From Clostridia bacterium (GTDB taxonomy: Bacteria; Bacillota; Clostridia; Oscillospirales; Acutalibacteraceae): a stretch of DNA of 64,000 nt. The stretch lies in contig JAFQON010000042.1 of the NCBI GenBank assembly GCA_017403185.1, forward strand, positions 29,205 to 93,204, written 5' to 3'. A program made the position numbers and the translations under genes. Each line of letters begins with the position of its first letter. The stretch's first letter is position 1. Below are positions 41,822-50,378 of the stretch, piece after piece. The notes beneath the pieces were generated by a model. The model saw only the letters and a program-made list of their open reading frames with translations. It made no database searches and was not told where the DNA came from.

Positions 41822-42826
41822 TCAGAGTCGGATGCTCTCGCCGCTTTTTGAAGATTCATAAGCAGCCAGAACGATTTTTGCCGCCTCTGAGCCCTCAAAA
41901 GCATTGATTTCAAAATTTTTGTTGTTTTTAATACAATCGTAGTAATCGTTGATTAATGCCGAATGCCCCGTTCCCCAGTAGCTTTTACCGTGGGATACAG
42001 CTTCGGCTTTGTCCTGCATTTTATTGATATTTCCGTGTGCGTCAATGCTGTACAGTGTGTCACCTTCAAGACGGAGCTTGCCGTTTTCGAATGAAAGCTC
42101 AATGAAAACCTCCGAGTTTTCGGCGTAAGCGGTGGTGGCATAGAGCATTGCGGTTTTGCAGCCCTCAAGCTCCATGAGCACGCTTGCATTGTCCTCCACT
42201 TCTATTATTCCTTTGAGGTGGTCGTTTGAAACATGGGCGGTAACCTTTTTACATTTGCCGCCGAGATATTGAATCAGGTCAACGGTGTGGATTGCCTGAT
42301 TTATCAGCACACCGCCGCACTCCTTATCGGCAGTGCCGTGCCAATCATCGGAGTAGTATCCTTCATCTCTGCTCCAAGTAACGAACGCACGGATTGATTT
42401 GAGTGCTCCGAGTGAGCCGCCGGCAATAAACTCCTTTGCCCGGCATACAGAGCTGTTGTATCTGTTCTGAAAGCATATGCCAACCTGTTTTTGGCTGTGT
42501 TCCTGAGCCGAGTGGAGCTTATCAATTTCGTCAAATGACACTGAGCATGGCTTTTCAATCAAAACATTGATGCCTGCCTCGAGTGCTTTAACCGCCATAT
42601 CGGTGTGAAGATAATGCGGAGTGCAGATGTGAATTGAATCGGGCTTTTCGTTTTTGAGAAGCTCGTCAAAATCATAATACGCCTTTGCTCCGTATTCTTT
42701 TGCGGCACTGTCTGCCCTTTCGGGTTTTATATCGGCAACGGCTATGATTTCCGTTTCGGGGATTTCGCTGAGTGCCCTGAAGTGCATTGTTGAAACTCCG
42801 CCGCAGCCGACAACTGCAACCTTCAT
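41822..42826 (-). CDS. Gfo/Idh/MocA family oxidoreductase
   Basis: A 334-residue NAD(P)-dependent sugar or sugar-acid dehydrogenase. The N-terminal Rossmann fold starts MKVAVVGCGGVSTMHFRAL, and the EKPCSV motif near residue 95 holds the catalytic-region Lys; a C-terminal alpha/beta domain includes GGVLINQAIHTVDLIQYLGG. The substrate cannot be read from sequence. It lies 18 bases downstream of the fusion gene, with AAAGGG as ribosome site, and precedes the SDR gene. Confidence 0.88.
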   Translation of the reverse strand: MKVAVVGCGGVSTMHFRALSEIPETEIIAVADIKPERADSAAKEYGAKAYYDFDELLKNEKPDSIHICTPHYLHTDMAVKALEAGINVLIEKPCSVSFDEIDKLHSAQEHSQKQVGICFQNRYNSSVCRAKEFIAGGSLGALKSIRAFVTWSRDEGYYSDDWHGTADKECGGVLINQAIHTVDLIQYLGGKCKKVTAHVSNDHLKGIIEVEDNASVLMELEGCKTAMLYATTAYAENSEVFIELSFENGKLRLEGDTLYSIDAHGNINKMQDKAEAVSHGKSYWGTGHSALINDYYDCIKNNKNFEINAFEGSEAAKIVLAAYESSKSGESIRL

Positions 42827-42844
42827 AATAAAAACCCTTTCTTT

Positions 42845-44866
42845 TTAGAAAGTTGATGACATATCGCTCTGAACGGCGGCAACAACATTGTCTTTTTCTG
42901 CCTTGCCTGCAGCGATTTTCTTCTGAAGCTCTGCAAAATAAACATCCTCGTCAACGGGAAGCTCAACTTCCTTGCCGAGCCATGCCGAAAGGTGAGCAGC
43001 GTTTGATATAGAAAGACCTCTGATACCCTCTTCACCCTTTGCGGTAAGCTCTTCGCCTCTGAGAACTGCGGCTGCAAACTTGTTGCAAACCTCTGAATGC
43101 TGTTTATTCATGCCGTCTGTTTCAACATCAATCCATTCACCCTCAATCCAACCGAAGCCTTCCTCGGCGGTTGCGCAGTGCTCCGAAACCCTGCCGTTGA
43201 GCTTGTAAAGACGAAGCTTGTTATCCTCACAGACAAGCTTGCCGCCGTCAAGAGTGATTTCAAAGCGATTTGTGCCGGGGCAGTCGCCTGTGGTGGTTAT
43301 GAATGTGCCTGTTGCACCGTTTGCGTATTCAACATAGATTGTAACATCGTCTTCAACCTCGATATCGTGCCATTTTCCTTCGTGAACAAATGCCTTGACT
43401 TTAACGGGAAGGCCGCATATCCATTGCCAAAGGTCGAGATTGTGGGGGCACTGATTGAGAAGCACGCCGCCGCCTTCGCCCTTCCAGGTTGCACGCCATC
43501 CGCCTGAATTGTAGTATGCCTGAGTGCGGTACCAATCGGTGATAATCCAGCTTACTCTTCTGATTTCTCCGAGCTCGCCGCTCTGAACAAGCTCACGCAT
43601 TTTTCTGTAAACGCAGTTTGTGCGCTGATTATACATAATGCCGAAAACGAGGTCTGTCTTAGCTGCGGCCTCATTCATCTCTCTTACCTGCTTTGTGTAA
43701 ACACCTGCGGGCTTTTCGGTGAGAACATGAACCCCCTTGCTGAATGCGTACTGAGCGATGGGGGAGTGGTCATAGTGGGGTGTTGCGATAAGAGCAACAT
43801 CAACCTCGCCGCTGTCGATGAGAGCCTCTGCGCTGTCAAATGTTTTGAGTGAGGGCATAAGCTTTTTGGCGGCATCAAGCCTTTCGGGGTTAATATCTGC
43901 AACGGCTGTGATGCGAAGCTCTTTGTGCTTGCCCTGAAGGTGCATATTTATATGAGATGTGCCCATGTTGCCGACACCGATGATGCCGAATCTTACGGGC
44001 TGAATTTCAGTTTCGATTATGTTGTGAATTGCAGTGCAGGCTGCAGCAAATGAAGTCATGTTGTCGGGATAAACAAACTTCTTGTTCATTGCATTTGCAG
44101 TTGCATCGTCGGGCTCAAGGTTATCAAGACCCTCAAAGACCCTCAGGTGAGGCTCAACAGAGAGGAAATATACGCCTTCCTTATCGTCAAGCATACGCAT
44201 GATTTCAACAAGGTGGCCGTCACCCTCGCCTGCGGGCACAACGGTATCAATCTCCGCAATGCAGTCCTTTACATGGAAATATGTAACATAATCCTGAAGA
44301 AGTCTGAAGCCCTCAAGGGTATCCGAGCCGCACTGAATGTAATTTGAAGGATCGAAGATGCAGCCCATTCTGTTGCCGAAATGCTCTGCAAGCTCAAGGC
44401 ATCTTTCCGTTATGTCGCCGTAAATGCCTTTTTCGTTTTCGTGGCAGCAGAGGATGCCGTGCTCATTTGAATAGTCAACCATTGCACTGAGCCTTGCGTA
44501 AACCTCGTCTTTATATTCTTCTCTGCTCTGACCTTTTGTGAAGAAGAAGCTGAACATTCTGATATATTTTGTTTCAAGCACTTTTGCAACCTCAACGGTC
44601 TGCTTGAATGCCTCAAAATGAGGAGCGAAATCGTCGTCAATTTCAATTTTACCGTAGTGTGAGCCGATTGACGAAACCTTTATTCCGTTGTCGTCAAGAG
44701 TCTTTTTGAGCTCTTTTGCCTCTTCAACGGTGAAATTTGAAATGTTTTTGCCGTTAACATTTCTAAGCTCGATGTACTCAATTCCGTTTGCTTTGCAAGC
44801 GGCAATCTGCTCAAGAATATCGGGCGATGCTTCATCGGCAAATGCTGAGAATAAAAATTTTGCCAT
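42845..44866 (-). CDS. Fusion: sugar isomerase/epimerase TIM barrel plus Gfo/Idh/MocA dehydrogenase
   Basis: One 673-residue reading frame holding two enzymes. Residues about 1-285 are a xylose-isomerase-like TIM barrel (FSAFADEASPDILEQIAACK, the metal-site stretches CCHENEKG, IFDPSNYIQ, YFHVKDC and LSVEPHL). Residues about 290-673 are a Gfo/Idh/MocA dehydrogenase (RFGIIGVGNMGTSHINMH, TEKPAGV, GGGVLLNQCPHNLDLWQWIC). These are normally separate neighbours in sugar/inositol catabolic operons; here no stop intervenes. ATG 44866 sits 9 bases after GGAGG; a TTG at 44875 is too close. First gene of the minus operon. Substrate unknown. Confidence 0.88.
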   Translation of the reverse strand: MAKFLFSAFADEASPDILEQIAACKANGIEYIELRNVNGKNISNFTVEEAKELKKTLDDNGIKVSSIGSHYGKIEIDDDFAPHFEAFKQTVEVAKVLETKYIRMFSFFFTKGQSREEYKDEVYARLSAMVDYSNEHGILCCHENEKGIYGDITERCLELAEHFGNRMGCIFDPSNYIQCGSDTLEGFRLLQDYVTYFHVKDCIAEIDTVVPAGEGDGHLVEIMRMLDDKEGVYFLSVEPHLRVFEGLDNLEPDDATANAMNKKFVYPDNMTSFAAACTAIHNIIETEIQPVRFGIIGVGNMGTSHINMHLQGKHKELRITAVADINPERLDAAKKLMPSLKTFDSAEALIDSGEVDVALIATPHYDHSPIAQYAFSKGVHVLTEKPAGVYTKQVREMNEAAAKTDLVFGIMYNQRTNCVYRKMRELVQSGELGEIRRVSWIITDWYRTQAYYNSGGWRATWKGEGGGVLLNQCPHNLDLWQWICGLPVKVKAFVHEGKWHDIEVEDDVTIYVEYANGATGTFITTTGDCPGTNRFEITLDGGKLVCEDNKLRLYKLNGRVSEHCATAEEGFGWIEGEWIDVETDGMNKQHSEVCNKFAAAVLRGEELTAKGEEGIRGLSISNAAHLSAWLGKEVELPVDEDVYFAELQKKIAAGKAEKDNVVAAVQSDMSSTF

Positions 44867-44890
44867 AATAAACAACCTCCGTGTGTTTAT

Positions 44891-44921
44891 ATTATATCAG
44901 TCTAATTTTAGCATTTTTCAA
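44891..44921 (-). promoter_or_regulatory. Promoter of the sugar-acid operon
   Basis: Minus strand: TTGAAA (44921-44916), a 19-base spacer, and TATAAT (44896-44891) preceded by TG at the extended -10 position. It is 24 bases before the fusion gene start and divergent from the lipase promoter. Confidence 0.55.
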
Positions 44922-44995
44922 AGATAATTCAAGTGTATTATAAAATAATTTTCAACATTTTGAAAAAATATCTGTATGATGTTACAAATAAAATA

Positions 44996-45025
44996 TTGAC
45001 AGAAAAAAGTTGTATAGGATAAAAT
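44996..45025 (+). promoter_or_regulatory. Promoter of the lipase gene
   Basis: TTGACA at 44996-45001 and TAAAAT at 45020-45025 with an 18-base spacer. Confidence 0.65.
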
Positions 45026-45056
45026 TATATAAAAAAGAAAAGGAAGAGGTCTTTTC

Positions 45057-46331
45057 ATGAAAAAGATAATTGCAACAATTCTTTCGGTGGCTCTTATTAT
45101 TGCTGCGGCTGCCATGCCTGCAAATGCTGCAGAAATAAAAAAAGACAACGCTACGGATTATCCTTATGTTTTTGTTCACGGAATGGGCGGATGGGGTCCC
45201 GATAATTCATTTTATGATATTTCGCCTTATTGGGGCGGCGGGCTTTCCGTCGGCTCGGGCACGGATCTGATTAAAATTCTGAATGAGCAGGGAATTGAAG
45301 CCTATGCGCCGTCGGTTGGCCCTCTGAGCAGCGCGTGGGACAGAGCTTGCGAGCTTTATGCTCAGCTTACGGGCACGGTTGTTGACTACGGAGAGGCTCA
45401 TTCAAAATCACATAATCACGACAGATACGGCTTTGATTACACAGGCAAGGCAACCATGGGAGAGCCTTGGGATTTGAAAGAAAAAATCAACCTTGTCGGT
45501 CACTCCTTCGGCGGTGCAACTGTAAGATTGCTCACTTCGCTGCTTGCTTACGGAGATGCGGATGAAGTTGCCGCAACGGGTGATGATACAAGCCCTCTTT
45601 TCACAGGCGGTCACGATTGCGTTCATTCCTGCATAACTCTTTCGGCACCTCACAACGGCTCTCAGGTTGCTAATATTCTTGTTGACCCTCAGATAACAAT
45701 GCTGTTGATTTCGGCTGTGCTTAATGTGGTGGGTGCGATTTTCGGCAATGAATTCCTTGTGTTTTCATTCCAACTCGGTCATCACGGTCTTACTCCCGAA
45801 GAGGATGAATTCAGAGCGTGGATTAACCCCGTGAGCATATGGAACTTCTATGCAAGCAACGATAACTGCGGCTATGATATGACGCTCAGGGGTGCAGCAG
45901 AGCTCAACGAAAAAATAAAGCTTGCACCCAACACATATTATTATTCATACACAACGGTAAACACTGAGGAGGGCAAGCTTCTCGGCTATCAGCTTCCCGG
46001 CGAAGGGCTCAGCCCGATTTTTTATATTTCGTCGGCAATGCTTTCCCTTTCAAAGGGCTTTACCGTTGACGGTATAAAAATCGAAGGTGATTGGGAAGTG
46101 AATGACGGAATTGTTCCGTTTGCATCGGCAATTTATCCCTCATGCGATGCAGAAACCGCTCTGAGCTATGAGGATGAAATTGAAAAAGGCAACAAAATAA
46201 AGCCCGGCAGATGGTATTATTTTGAGCCGATGACAGGGATGGATCACTTTGATTTCTGCGGCACAAAGGATTACCCCATGGGCTTCGAGGCTTTCTGGTT
46301 CGGAATGATAAACACGGCAAACAGCAGATAA
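45057..46331 (+). CDS. Secreted lipase, family I.5-like
   Basis: A 424-residue exported lipase. A signal peptide (to about MPANAAE) precedes an alpha/beta hydrolase resembling Geobacillus/Staphylococcus family I.5 lipases: VFVHGMGGWG oxyanion segment, the diagnostic VGPLSSAWDRACELYAQL stretch, the zinc-binding His cluster AHSKSHNHDRYG, the nucleophile GHSFGGAT (Ser near residue 151), SAPHNGSQVAN, NDGIVP and the catalytic His in GMDHFDF. The ATG follows AGGAAGAGG. It has its own promoter and is a single-gene unit. It probably hydrolyses host- or diet-derived triglycerides outside the cell. Confidence 0.9.
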   Translation: MKKIIATILSVALIIAAAAMPANAAEIKKDNATDYPYVFVHGMGGWGPDNSFYDISPYWGGGLSVGSGTDLIKILNEQGIEAYAPSVGPLSSAWDRACELYAQLTGTVVDYGEAHSKSHNHDRYGFDYTGKATMGEPWDLKEKINLVGHSFGGATVRLLTSLLAYGDADEVAATGDDTSPLFTGGHDCVHSCITLSAPHNGSQVANILVDPQITMLLISAVLNVVGAIFGNEFLVFSFQLGHHGLTPEEDEFRAWINPVSIWNFYASNDNCGYDMTLRGAAELNEKIKLAPNTYYYSYTTVNTEEGKLLGYQLPGEGLSPIFYISSAMLSLSKGFTVDGIKIEGDWEVNDGIVPFASAIYPSCDAETALSYEDEIEKGNKIKPGRWYYFEPMTGMDHFDFCGTKDYPMGFEAFWFGMINTANSR

Positions 46332-46336
46332 AAAAT

Positions 46337-46365
46337 AACGGCAGGAGAAATCCTGCCGTTTTGTT
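46337..46365. terminator. Bidirectional terminator between lipase gene and yebC
   Basis: AACGGCAGG and CCTGCCGTT form a 9-bp stem with a 6-base loop; TTTGTT follows on the plus strand and TATTTTTTA on the minus strand. Confidence 0.85.
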
Positions 46366-46391
46366 ATGTTTCGTCACTTATCGTAATCAGA

Positions 46392-47129
46392 TTATTCAGC
46401 GTCGTCAGCGTTTTCCCAGTTGTGCCAAACAGCCTGAACATCGTCGTTATCTTCAAACATTTCAAGCATCTTTGCCATGTTCTTGATGTCGTCGGGGTTT
46501 GTGAGTGCCGTGTAAGTTGAGGGAACATATTCAACCTCTGCCGAAACAAAAGCATAGCCCTTTGCTTCAAGGTCCTCTCTTACCGCGCCGCAGTCATTGG
46601 GCTCTGTTCTGATTTCAAAAACGCCTTCATCGGTGATGAAATCTGTTGCGCCCGCTTCAAGAGCATCTTCCATGAGCTTATCCTCATCAACGCCCTCTGC
46701 TTCGATAACGATAACACCCTGCTTTGCAAACATGAATGAAACGCAGCCGCTCTGACCCATGTTTCCGCCGTATTTGTCAAAATAGTGGCGCACATCGCCT
46801 GCAGTTCTGTTTCTGTTATCGGTAAGAGCTTCAACGATAACGGCAACACCTGAGGGGCCGTAGCCTTCGTATACAATCTCCTCATAGTCAGCGCCGCCGG
46901 TTTCACCTGCAGCCTTTTTGATGATTCTCTCAATGTTATCGTTGGGCACATTGTTTGCCTTAGCTTTTGCAATAACATCCTTGAGCTTTGAGTTTGATGC
47001 GGGGTCGGGACCGCCTTCACGAACAACAACAGCGATTTCTCTGCCTATTTTTGTGAAGATTTTTGCTCGCTGATTATCTGTTTTTTCTTTTTTTCTCTTA
47101 ATTGTACTCCATTTTGAATGGCCTGACAT
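46392..47129 (-). CDS. yebC: YebC/PmpR family protein
   Basis: A 245-residue protein of the YebC family, a conserved DNA-binding or ribosome-linked regulator. It has the MSGHSKWSTIKRKK opening, the YEGYGPSGVAVIVEALTDN signature and the GCVSFMF block, and is slightly shorter than the usual 240-250 mark only within normal range. The ATG follows GTGAGGT. It is a single gene with its own promoter, whose -35 box overlaps the stop of the upstream lipoprotein gene. Confidence 0.95.
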   Translation of the reverse strand: MSGHSKWSTIKRKKEKTDNQRAKIFTKIGREIAVVVREGGPDPASNSKLKDVIAKAKANNVPNDNIERIIKKAAGETGGADYEEIVYEGYGPSGVAVIVEALTDNRNRTAGDVRHYFDKYGGNMGQSGCVSFMFAKQGVIVIEAEGVDEDKLMEDALEAGATDFITDEGVFEIRTEPNDCGAVREDLEAKGYAFVSAEVEYVPSTYTALTNPDDIKNMAKMLEMFEDNDDVQAVWHNWENADDAE

Positions 47130-47166
47130 TTATAAAACCTCACTTTGCGAAATTTTCAACCTTAAT

Positions 47167-47196
47167 ATTATATAACATCCGTGCTTGTGTTGTCAA
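47167..47196 (-). promoter_or_regulatory. Promoter of yebC
   Basis: Minus strand: TTGACA (47196-47191), an 18-base spacer, TATAAT (47172-47167). No terminator separates it from the preceding operon. Confidence 0.75.
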
Positions 47197-47609
47197 GATT
47201 TATTCGTTTGAGCATCGGTGCTCGGGTGAGTAAGCGACTGATGCCACAGCTCAAACTTTGTTCCGTCAACGATTTCGGGGTCATTTTCATGAGCTTTCAC
47301 AAATTCGTCAGAGAGCTCACCGTTGAATACAAGAGCATCTTTTTTGATATCGAAGCAGTAAACTTTTCCGTCTGAACCTTCAAGCTTGAGAATGCCGTCG
47401 GCAACAGAGTATGTACCCTTGGCATTGCTTGATGATGCGGGAGTGATAAGAAAAGAAAATTCGCCGTCTTCTCTCAGATAAAGCCGCGGGAAAAGATCGT
47501 CTTCGGCTTTGTAAATTGCGGGCTTGATACTGTCTTTGCTCACGGGACTGCAGGCTGCAAAACCAAAGAGCAGGGCAGCGGTGAGGATAACCGAAACTAA
47601 TTTTTTCAT
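47193..47609 (-). CDS. Small putative lipoprotein
   Basis: A 138-residue protein with a signal peptide ending in a lipobox-like FAAC (MKKLVSVILTAALLFGFAAC), so it is probably a membrane-anchored lipoprotein. The rest is a small beta-rich domain with a lipocalin-like feel (YLREDGEFSFLI, GTYSVADGILKLEG). I do not recognise a family. The ATG follows AAAGGAG. It is last in the obg-mrnC-yitT-lipoprotein run, 14 bases after yitT. Confidence 0.75.
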   Translation of the reverse strand: MKKLVSVILTAALLFGFAACSPVSKDSIKPAIYKAEDDLFPRLYLREDGEFSFLITPASSSNAKGTYSVADGILKLEGSDGKVYCFDIKKDALVFNGELSDEFVKAHENDPEIVDGTKFELWHQSLTHPSTDAQTNKS

Positions 47610-47623
47610 AAATAAATTCTCCT

Positions 47624-48481
47624 TTACAATGAGGGCTTGAAGCCTTTGCCGAGTATTTCGTTGGCTTCGCTTACTATAATAAATGTTTTGTCATCAACGG
47701 AATTCACTGTTTTCAGGATGCCTGAAATTTCGTGCTTCCTTGCAACACAGATCAGCACATTTTTTTCAGTGCCCGTGTATGCGCCCTTTGCGGGTATGAT
47801 TGATACGCCTCTGGGCGACGAGTGGACTATAGCTTGTGAAACATCATCGGCTTTGTCTGTTATAATCATCAGCATTTTGCCGTTGCCTGTGCCGTAGATG
47901 AGTGCGTCAATAACCTTTGTGCTCACGAAAATCATAACTATGGCATAAAGTCCGCTTTCCACACTTCTGAAAACAAACATTCCTGCCGCAACAACAATTG
48001 CGTCGGCAATCATAACAACCGTGCCCACGGTGATGTGAGGCCATTTTTTATGAACAAGCCTGCCTATGATATCCGTGCCGCCGCTTGTTGCGCCCGTAAT
48101 CATTATCATTCCGAGGCCCGTACCCTGAAGCAGACCGCAGAAGAGTGCTGCAAGGAAGGGGTCGCCCGTGTAGGTGAAGGGAATGAGTGCCGTGAGGTCG
48201 AGTGCCGTTGAAAGTACGACCGTGACCCACAGTGTTCTTGCAACAAGCTTTTTGCCCAGAAAAATCCACATCAGAATGAGCAGCGGAATGTTCATAATAA
48301 GGTTTGCCGTGCCGACGGGGAATTCAAAAAGGCGGTTAAATATAACGGCAAGACCGGTTATTCCGCTTTGAGCTATGGAATTCGGAATCGACAGGCTGTT
48401 AACACCTATTGAATAGAGAACGCAGCCCACAACCCATATTCCGTTATTTTTCAGCAGCTCCTGAAATCTGCTTTTTGTCAT
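47624..48481 (-). CDS. YitT family membrane protein
   Basis: A 285-residue protein with five to six membrane helices (YitT_membrane region, from IWVVGCVLYSIGVNSLSIPN) followed by a cytosolic DUF2179 domain of about 80 residues near the C-terminus (GRGVSII-type block: SSPRGVSIIPAKGAYTGTEK). The family is widespread in Firmicutes; its substrate is not established. The ATG follows GGAGATG, 21 bases after mrnC. Confidence 0.92.
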   Translation of the reverse strand: MTKSRFQELLKNNGIWVVGCVLYSIGVNSLSIPNSIAQSGITGLAVIFNRLFEFPVGTANLIMNIPLLILMWIFLGKKLVARTLWVTVVLSTALDLTALIPFTYTGDPFLAALFCGLLQGTGLGMIMITGATSGGTDIIGRLVHKKWPHITVGTVVMIADAIVVAAGMFVFRSVESGLYAIVMIFVSTKVIDALIYGTGNGKMLMIITDKADDVSQAIVHSSPRGVSIIPAKGAYTGTEKNVLICVARKHEISGILKTVNSVDDKTFIIVSEANEILGKGFKPSL

Positions 48482-48502
48482 ATCACAAACATCTCCGTTA
48501 AA

Positions 48503-48892
48503 TCAAATGTGCATTGCTTTGTAAAGCTCTTTTATTCTGTCGGTTTCGCCTTTGAGATAAAGCCAGCCGAAAAGACACTCAAGCCCCGTTGCATAATGAT
48601 AATCTGCGCTTGAAGCGTGCTTGGGAATGCCGCCTGTATGAGCGTTTCTGCCCCTTTTGAAAACCGCCGTTTCATCCTCGGTGAGAAGGGACAGAATTTT
48701 TCTCATGCTCTCTGCCTGAGCGGCGGCGCAGACCTTTTTGCTCGCCATGGTGTGAAGCGAATTTACGGGTCTGTTGGCTTCGCACACAAGCTCACTTCTT
48801 GTGAGCAGGTCAAAAACCGTATCGCCCACAAAAGCAAGTGTGAGGGGGCTGAGCGATGAAACATCGGTTGTTTTTTCAAGTAAAGAATTCAA
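48503..48892 (-). CDS. mrnC: Mini-ribonuclease 3
   Basis: A roughly 129-residue RNase III-like enzyme without a dsRNA-binding domain that matures 23S rRNA ends in Firmicutes. It has the catalytic-domain segment LAFVGDTVFDLLTRS (acidic residues) and the KRGRNAHTG and ATGLECLFGWLYL blocks. No ATG is available at the front: the TTG at 48892 has a GCGGGG site at proper distance; the TTG at 48907 sits directly after the obg stop without one. It is therefore tightly coupled to obg. Confidence 0.9.
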   Translation of the reverse strand: MNSLLEKTTDVSSLSPLTLAFVGDTVFDLLTRSELVCEANRPVNSLHTMASKKVCAAAQAESMRKILSLLTEDETAVFKRGRNAHTGGIPKHASSADYHYATGLECLFGWLYLKGETDRIKELYKAMHI

Positions 48893-48907
48893 TGGAATAC
48901 CCCGCAA

Positions 48908-50179
48908 TCAGTTGACAAAATCAAATTCAAGGTCATAAATCGAAACGGTGTCGCCCTCGCTGATTCCTCTTTCACGAAGAGCATCTATAATGCCGCTTGA
49001 AATGAGAATTCTCTGGAAATACTGCAGGGATTCGTAGTCATCAAGGTCGGTGCGTTGAAGAATTTTGAGAAGCCACGGGGCCTCGACAAAATAAATATCA
49101 TCCTCAACACGGATTGAGAAGCCCTTGTCTGCCTGCTTTTCAAACAGCTCAACTGGGATATCCTCCGCTTCATACTGCCTGATGGGGGGGAGGGTCTGCA
49201 GCTTGTTCCACACAGCGCTTATCAGCTCGTTTGTGCCCTCAAGAATGGGTGCGCACATTGTGTGATACTCATAGCCTCTTTCAGTGAAATATTTTTCGAG
49301 CCTTTCAAGCTGCTCGTCATCGGCAAGGTCAATTTTGTTAGCCGCAACAATCTGAGGCCTTTTCGCAAGCTCGGGGTCGAATTTTTCGAGCTCCTTATTG
49401 ATGATTTCAAAATCTTCAATCGGGTCTCTGCCTTCGCTGCCCGCAGCGTCAACAATGTGAACAAGCAGCCTGCAGCGGTCAACATGGCGGAGGAATTCGT
49501 GGCCGAGGCCTACGCCGTCACCTGCACCCTCAATGAGGCCGGGAATATCCGCCATAACAAATGAGCTGCCCTCGCCGAGAGATACAACTCCGAGCACAGG
49601 TGTTATGGTTGTGAAATGGTAGTTTGCAATGATGGGCTTTGCCTGGCTTACAACCGAAACGAGCGTTGATTTGCCGACATTCGGGAAGCCGAGAAGGCCT
49701 ACATCTGCAAGCAGTTTAAGCTCAAGGCTGACTTCCCATTCCTCGCCGGGAGTGCCGTTTTTTGCAAAACGGGGCACCTGCCTTGTGGGGGTTGCAAAAT
49801 GAGGATTGCCCCAGCCTCCTCTGCCGCCTTTTGCGGCAATAAAAGGCTCACTGCCCGACATATCAGCCATAACGGCGCCGCTTTCAACCTCTCTGATTAT
49901 TGTGCCTCGAGGCACCTTTATTATGAGGTCTTCGCCGCCCCTGCCGTTTTTGCGCCCGCCTGAGCCGTTTTCACCGTTTGATGCGGTGTATTTTCTTTTG
50001 TAGCGGAAGTCGGCAAGGGTTGCGAGGTTATCGTCAACCTGAAAAACTATGTTACCGCCTTTTCCGCCGTCGCCGCCGTCAGGTCCGCCTGCGGCAACAT
50101 ATTTTTCTCTGCGGAAGCTGACGGCACCGTTGCCGCCGTTACCTGCTTTTATTTTTATTTTCGCAATATCAACAAACAT
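48908..50179 (-). CDS. obg: Obg family GTPase (ribosome assembly)
   Basis: A 423-residue GTPase involved in 50S assembly and stress/sporulation control. The N-terminal glycine-rich Obg domain is clear (GGNGGNGAVSFRREKYVAAG, GGDGGKGGN), the G domain has GFPNVGKST, DIPGLIEGA and NKID, and the C-terminal OCT domain occupies the last about 80 residues. The ATG follows AAAGGAAAAGG. It heads the minus operon and has a consensus promoter, divergent from the DUF512 gene. Confidence 0.97.
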   Translation of the reverse strand: MFVDIAKIKIKAGNGGNGAVSFRREKYVAAGGPDGGDGGKGGNIVFQVDDNLATLADFRYKRKYTASNGENGSGGRKNGRGGEDLIIKVPRGTIIREVESGAVMADMSGSEPFIAAKGGRGGWGNPHFATPTRQVPRFAKNGTPGEEWEVSLELKLLADVGLLGFPNVGKSTLVSVVSQAKPIIANYHFTTITPVLGVVSLGEGSSFVMADIPGLIEGAGDGVGLGHEFLRHVDRCRLLVHIVDAAGSEGRDPIEDFEIINKELEKFDPELAKRPQIVAANKIDLADDEQLERLEKYFTERGYEYHTMCAPILEGTNELISAVWNKLQTLPPIRQYEAEDIPVELFEKQADKGFSIRVEDDIYFVEAPWLLKILQRTDLDDYESLQYFQRILISSGIIDALRERGISEGDTVSIYDLEFDFVN

Positions 50180-50228
50180 ATACTTTCCTTTTCCTTTGCT
50201 TGATTCAGGGCATATATCTACATGATAG

Positions 50229-50257
50229 ATTATAACCCAAAAAAATCCGATTTACAA
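50229..50257 (-). promoter_or_regulatory. Promoter of the obg operon
   Basis: Minus strand: TTGTAA (50257-50252), 17-base spacer, TATAAT (50234-50229), about 50 bases before the obg start. Confidence 0.75.
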
Positions 50258-50327
50258 TAGGTTTTTGCATCTCATCTAAAATATTTTATAATTTACAAAT
50301 TATTTACTGTTAATTTTTAAAAATATA

Positions 50328-50336
50328 TGTTATAAT
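50328..50336 (+). promoter_or_regulatory. Extended -10 promoter of the DUF512-der-ruv run
   Basis: TGTTATAAT is a full extended -10 element. The corresponding -35 (TGTTAA at 50308-50313) is weak, as is common with an extended -10. It lies 42 bases before the DUF512 gene, in AT-rich DNA. Confidence 0.55.
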
Positions 50337-50378
50337 ACTCTGTAATTATAAAATAGGGTAGTATCGGCAGGTGAAGGT

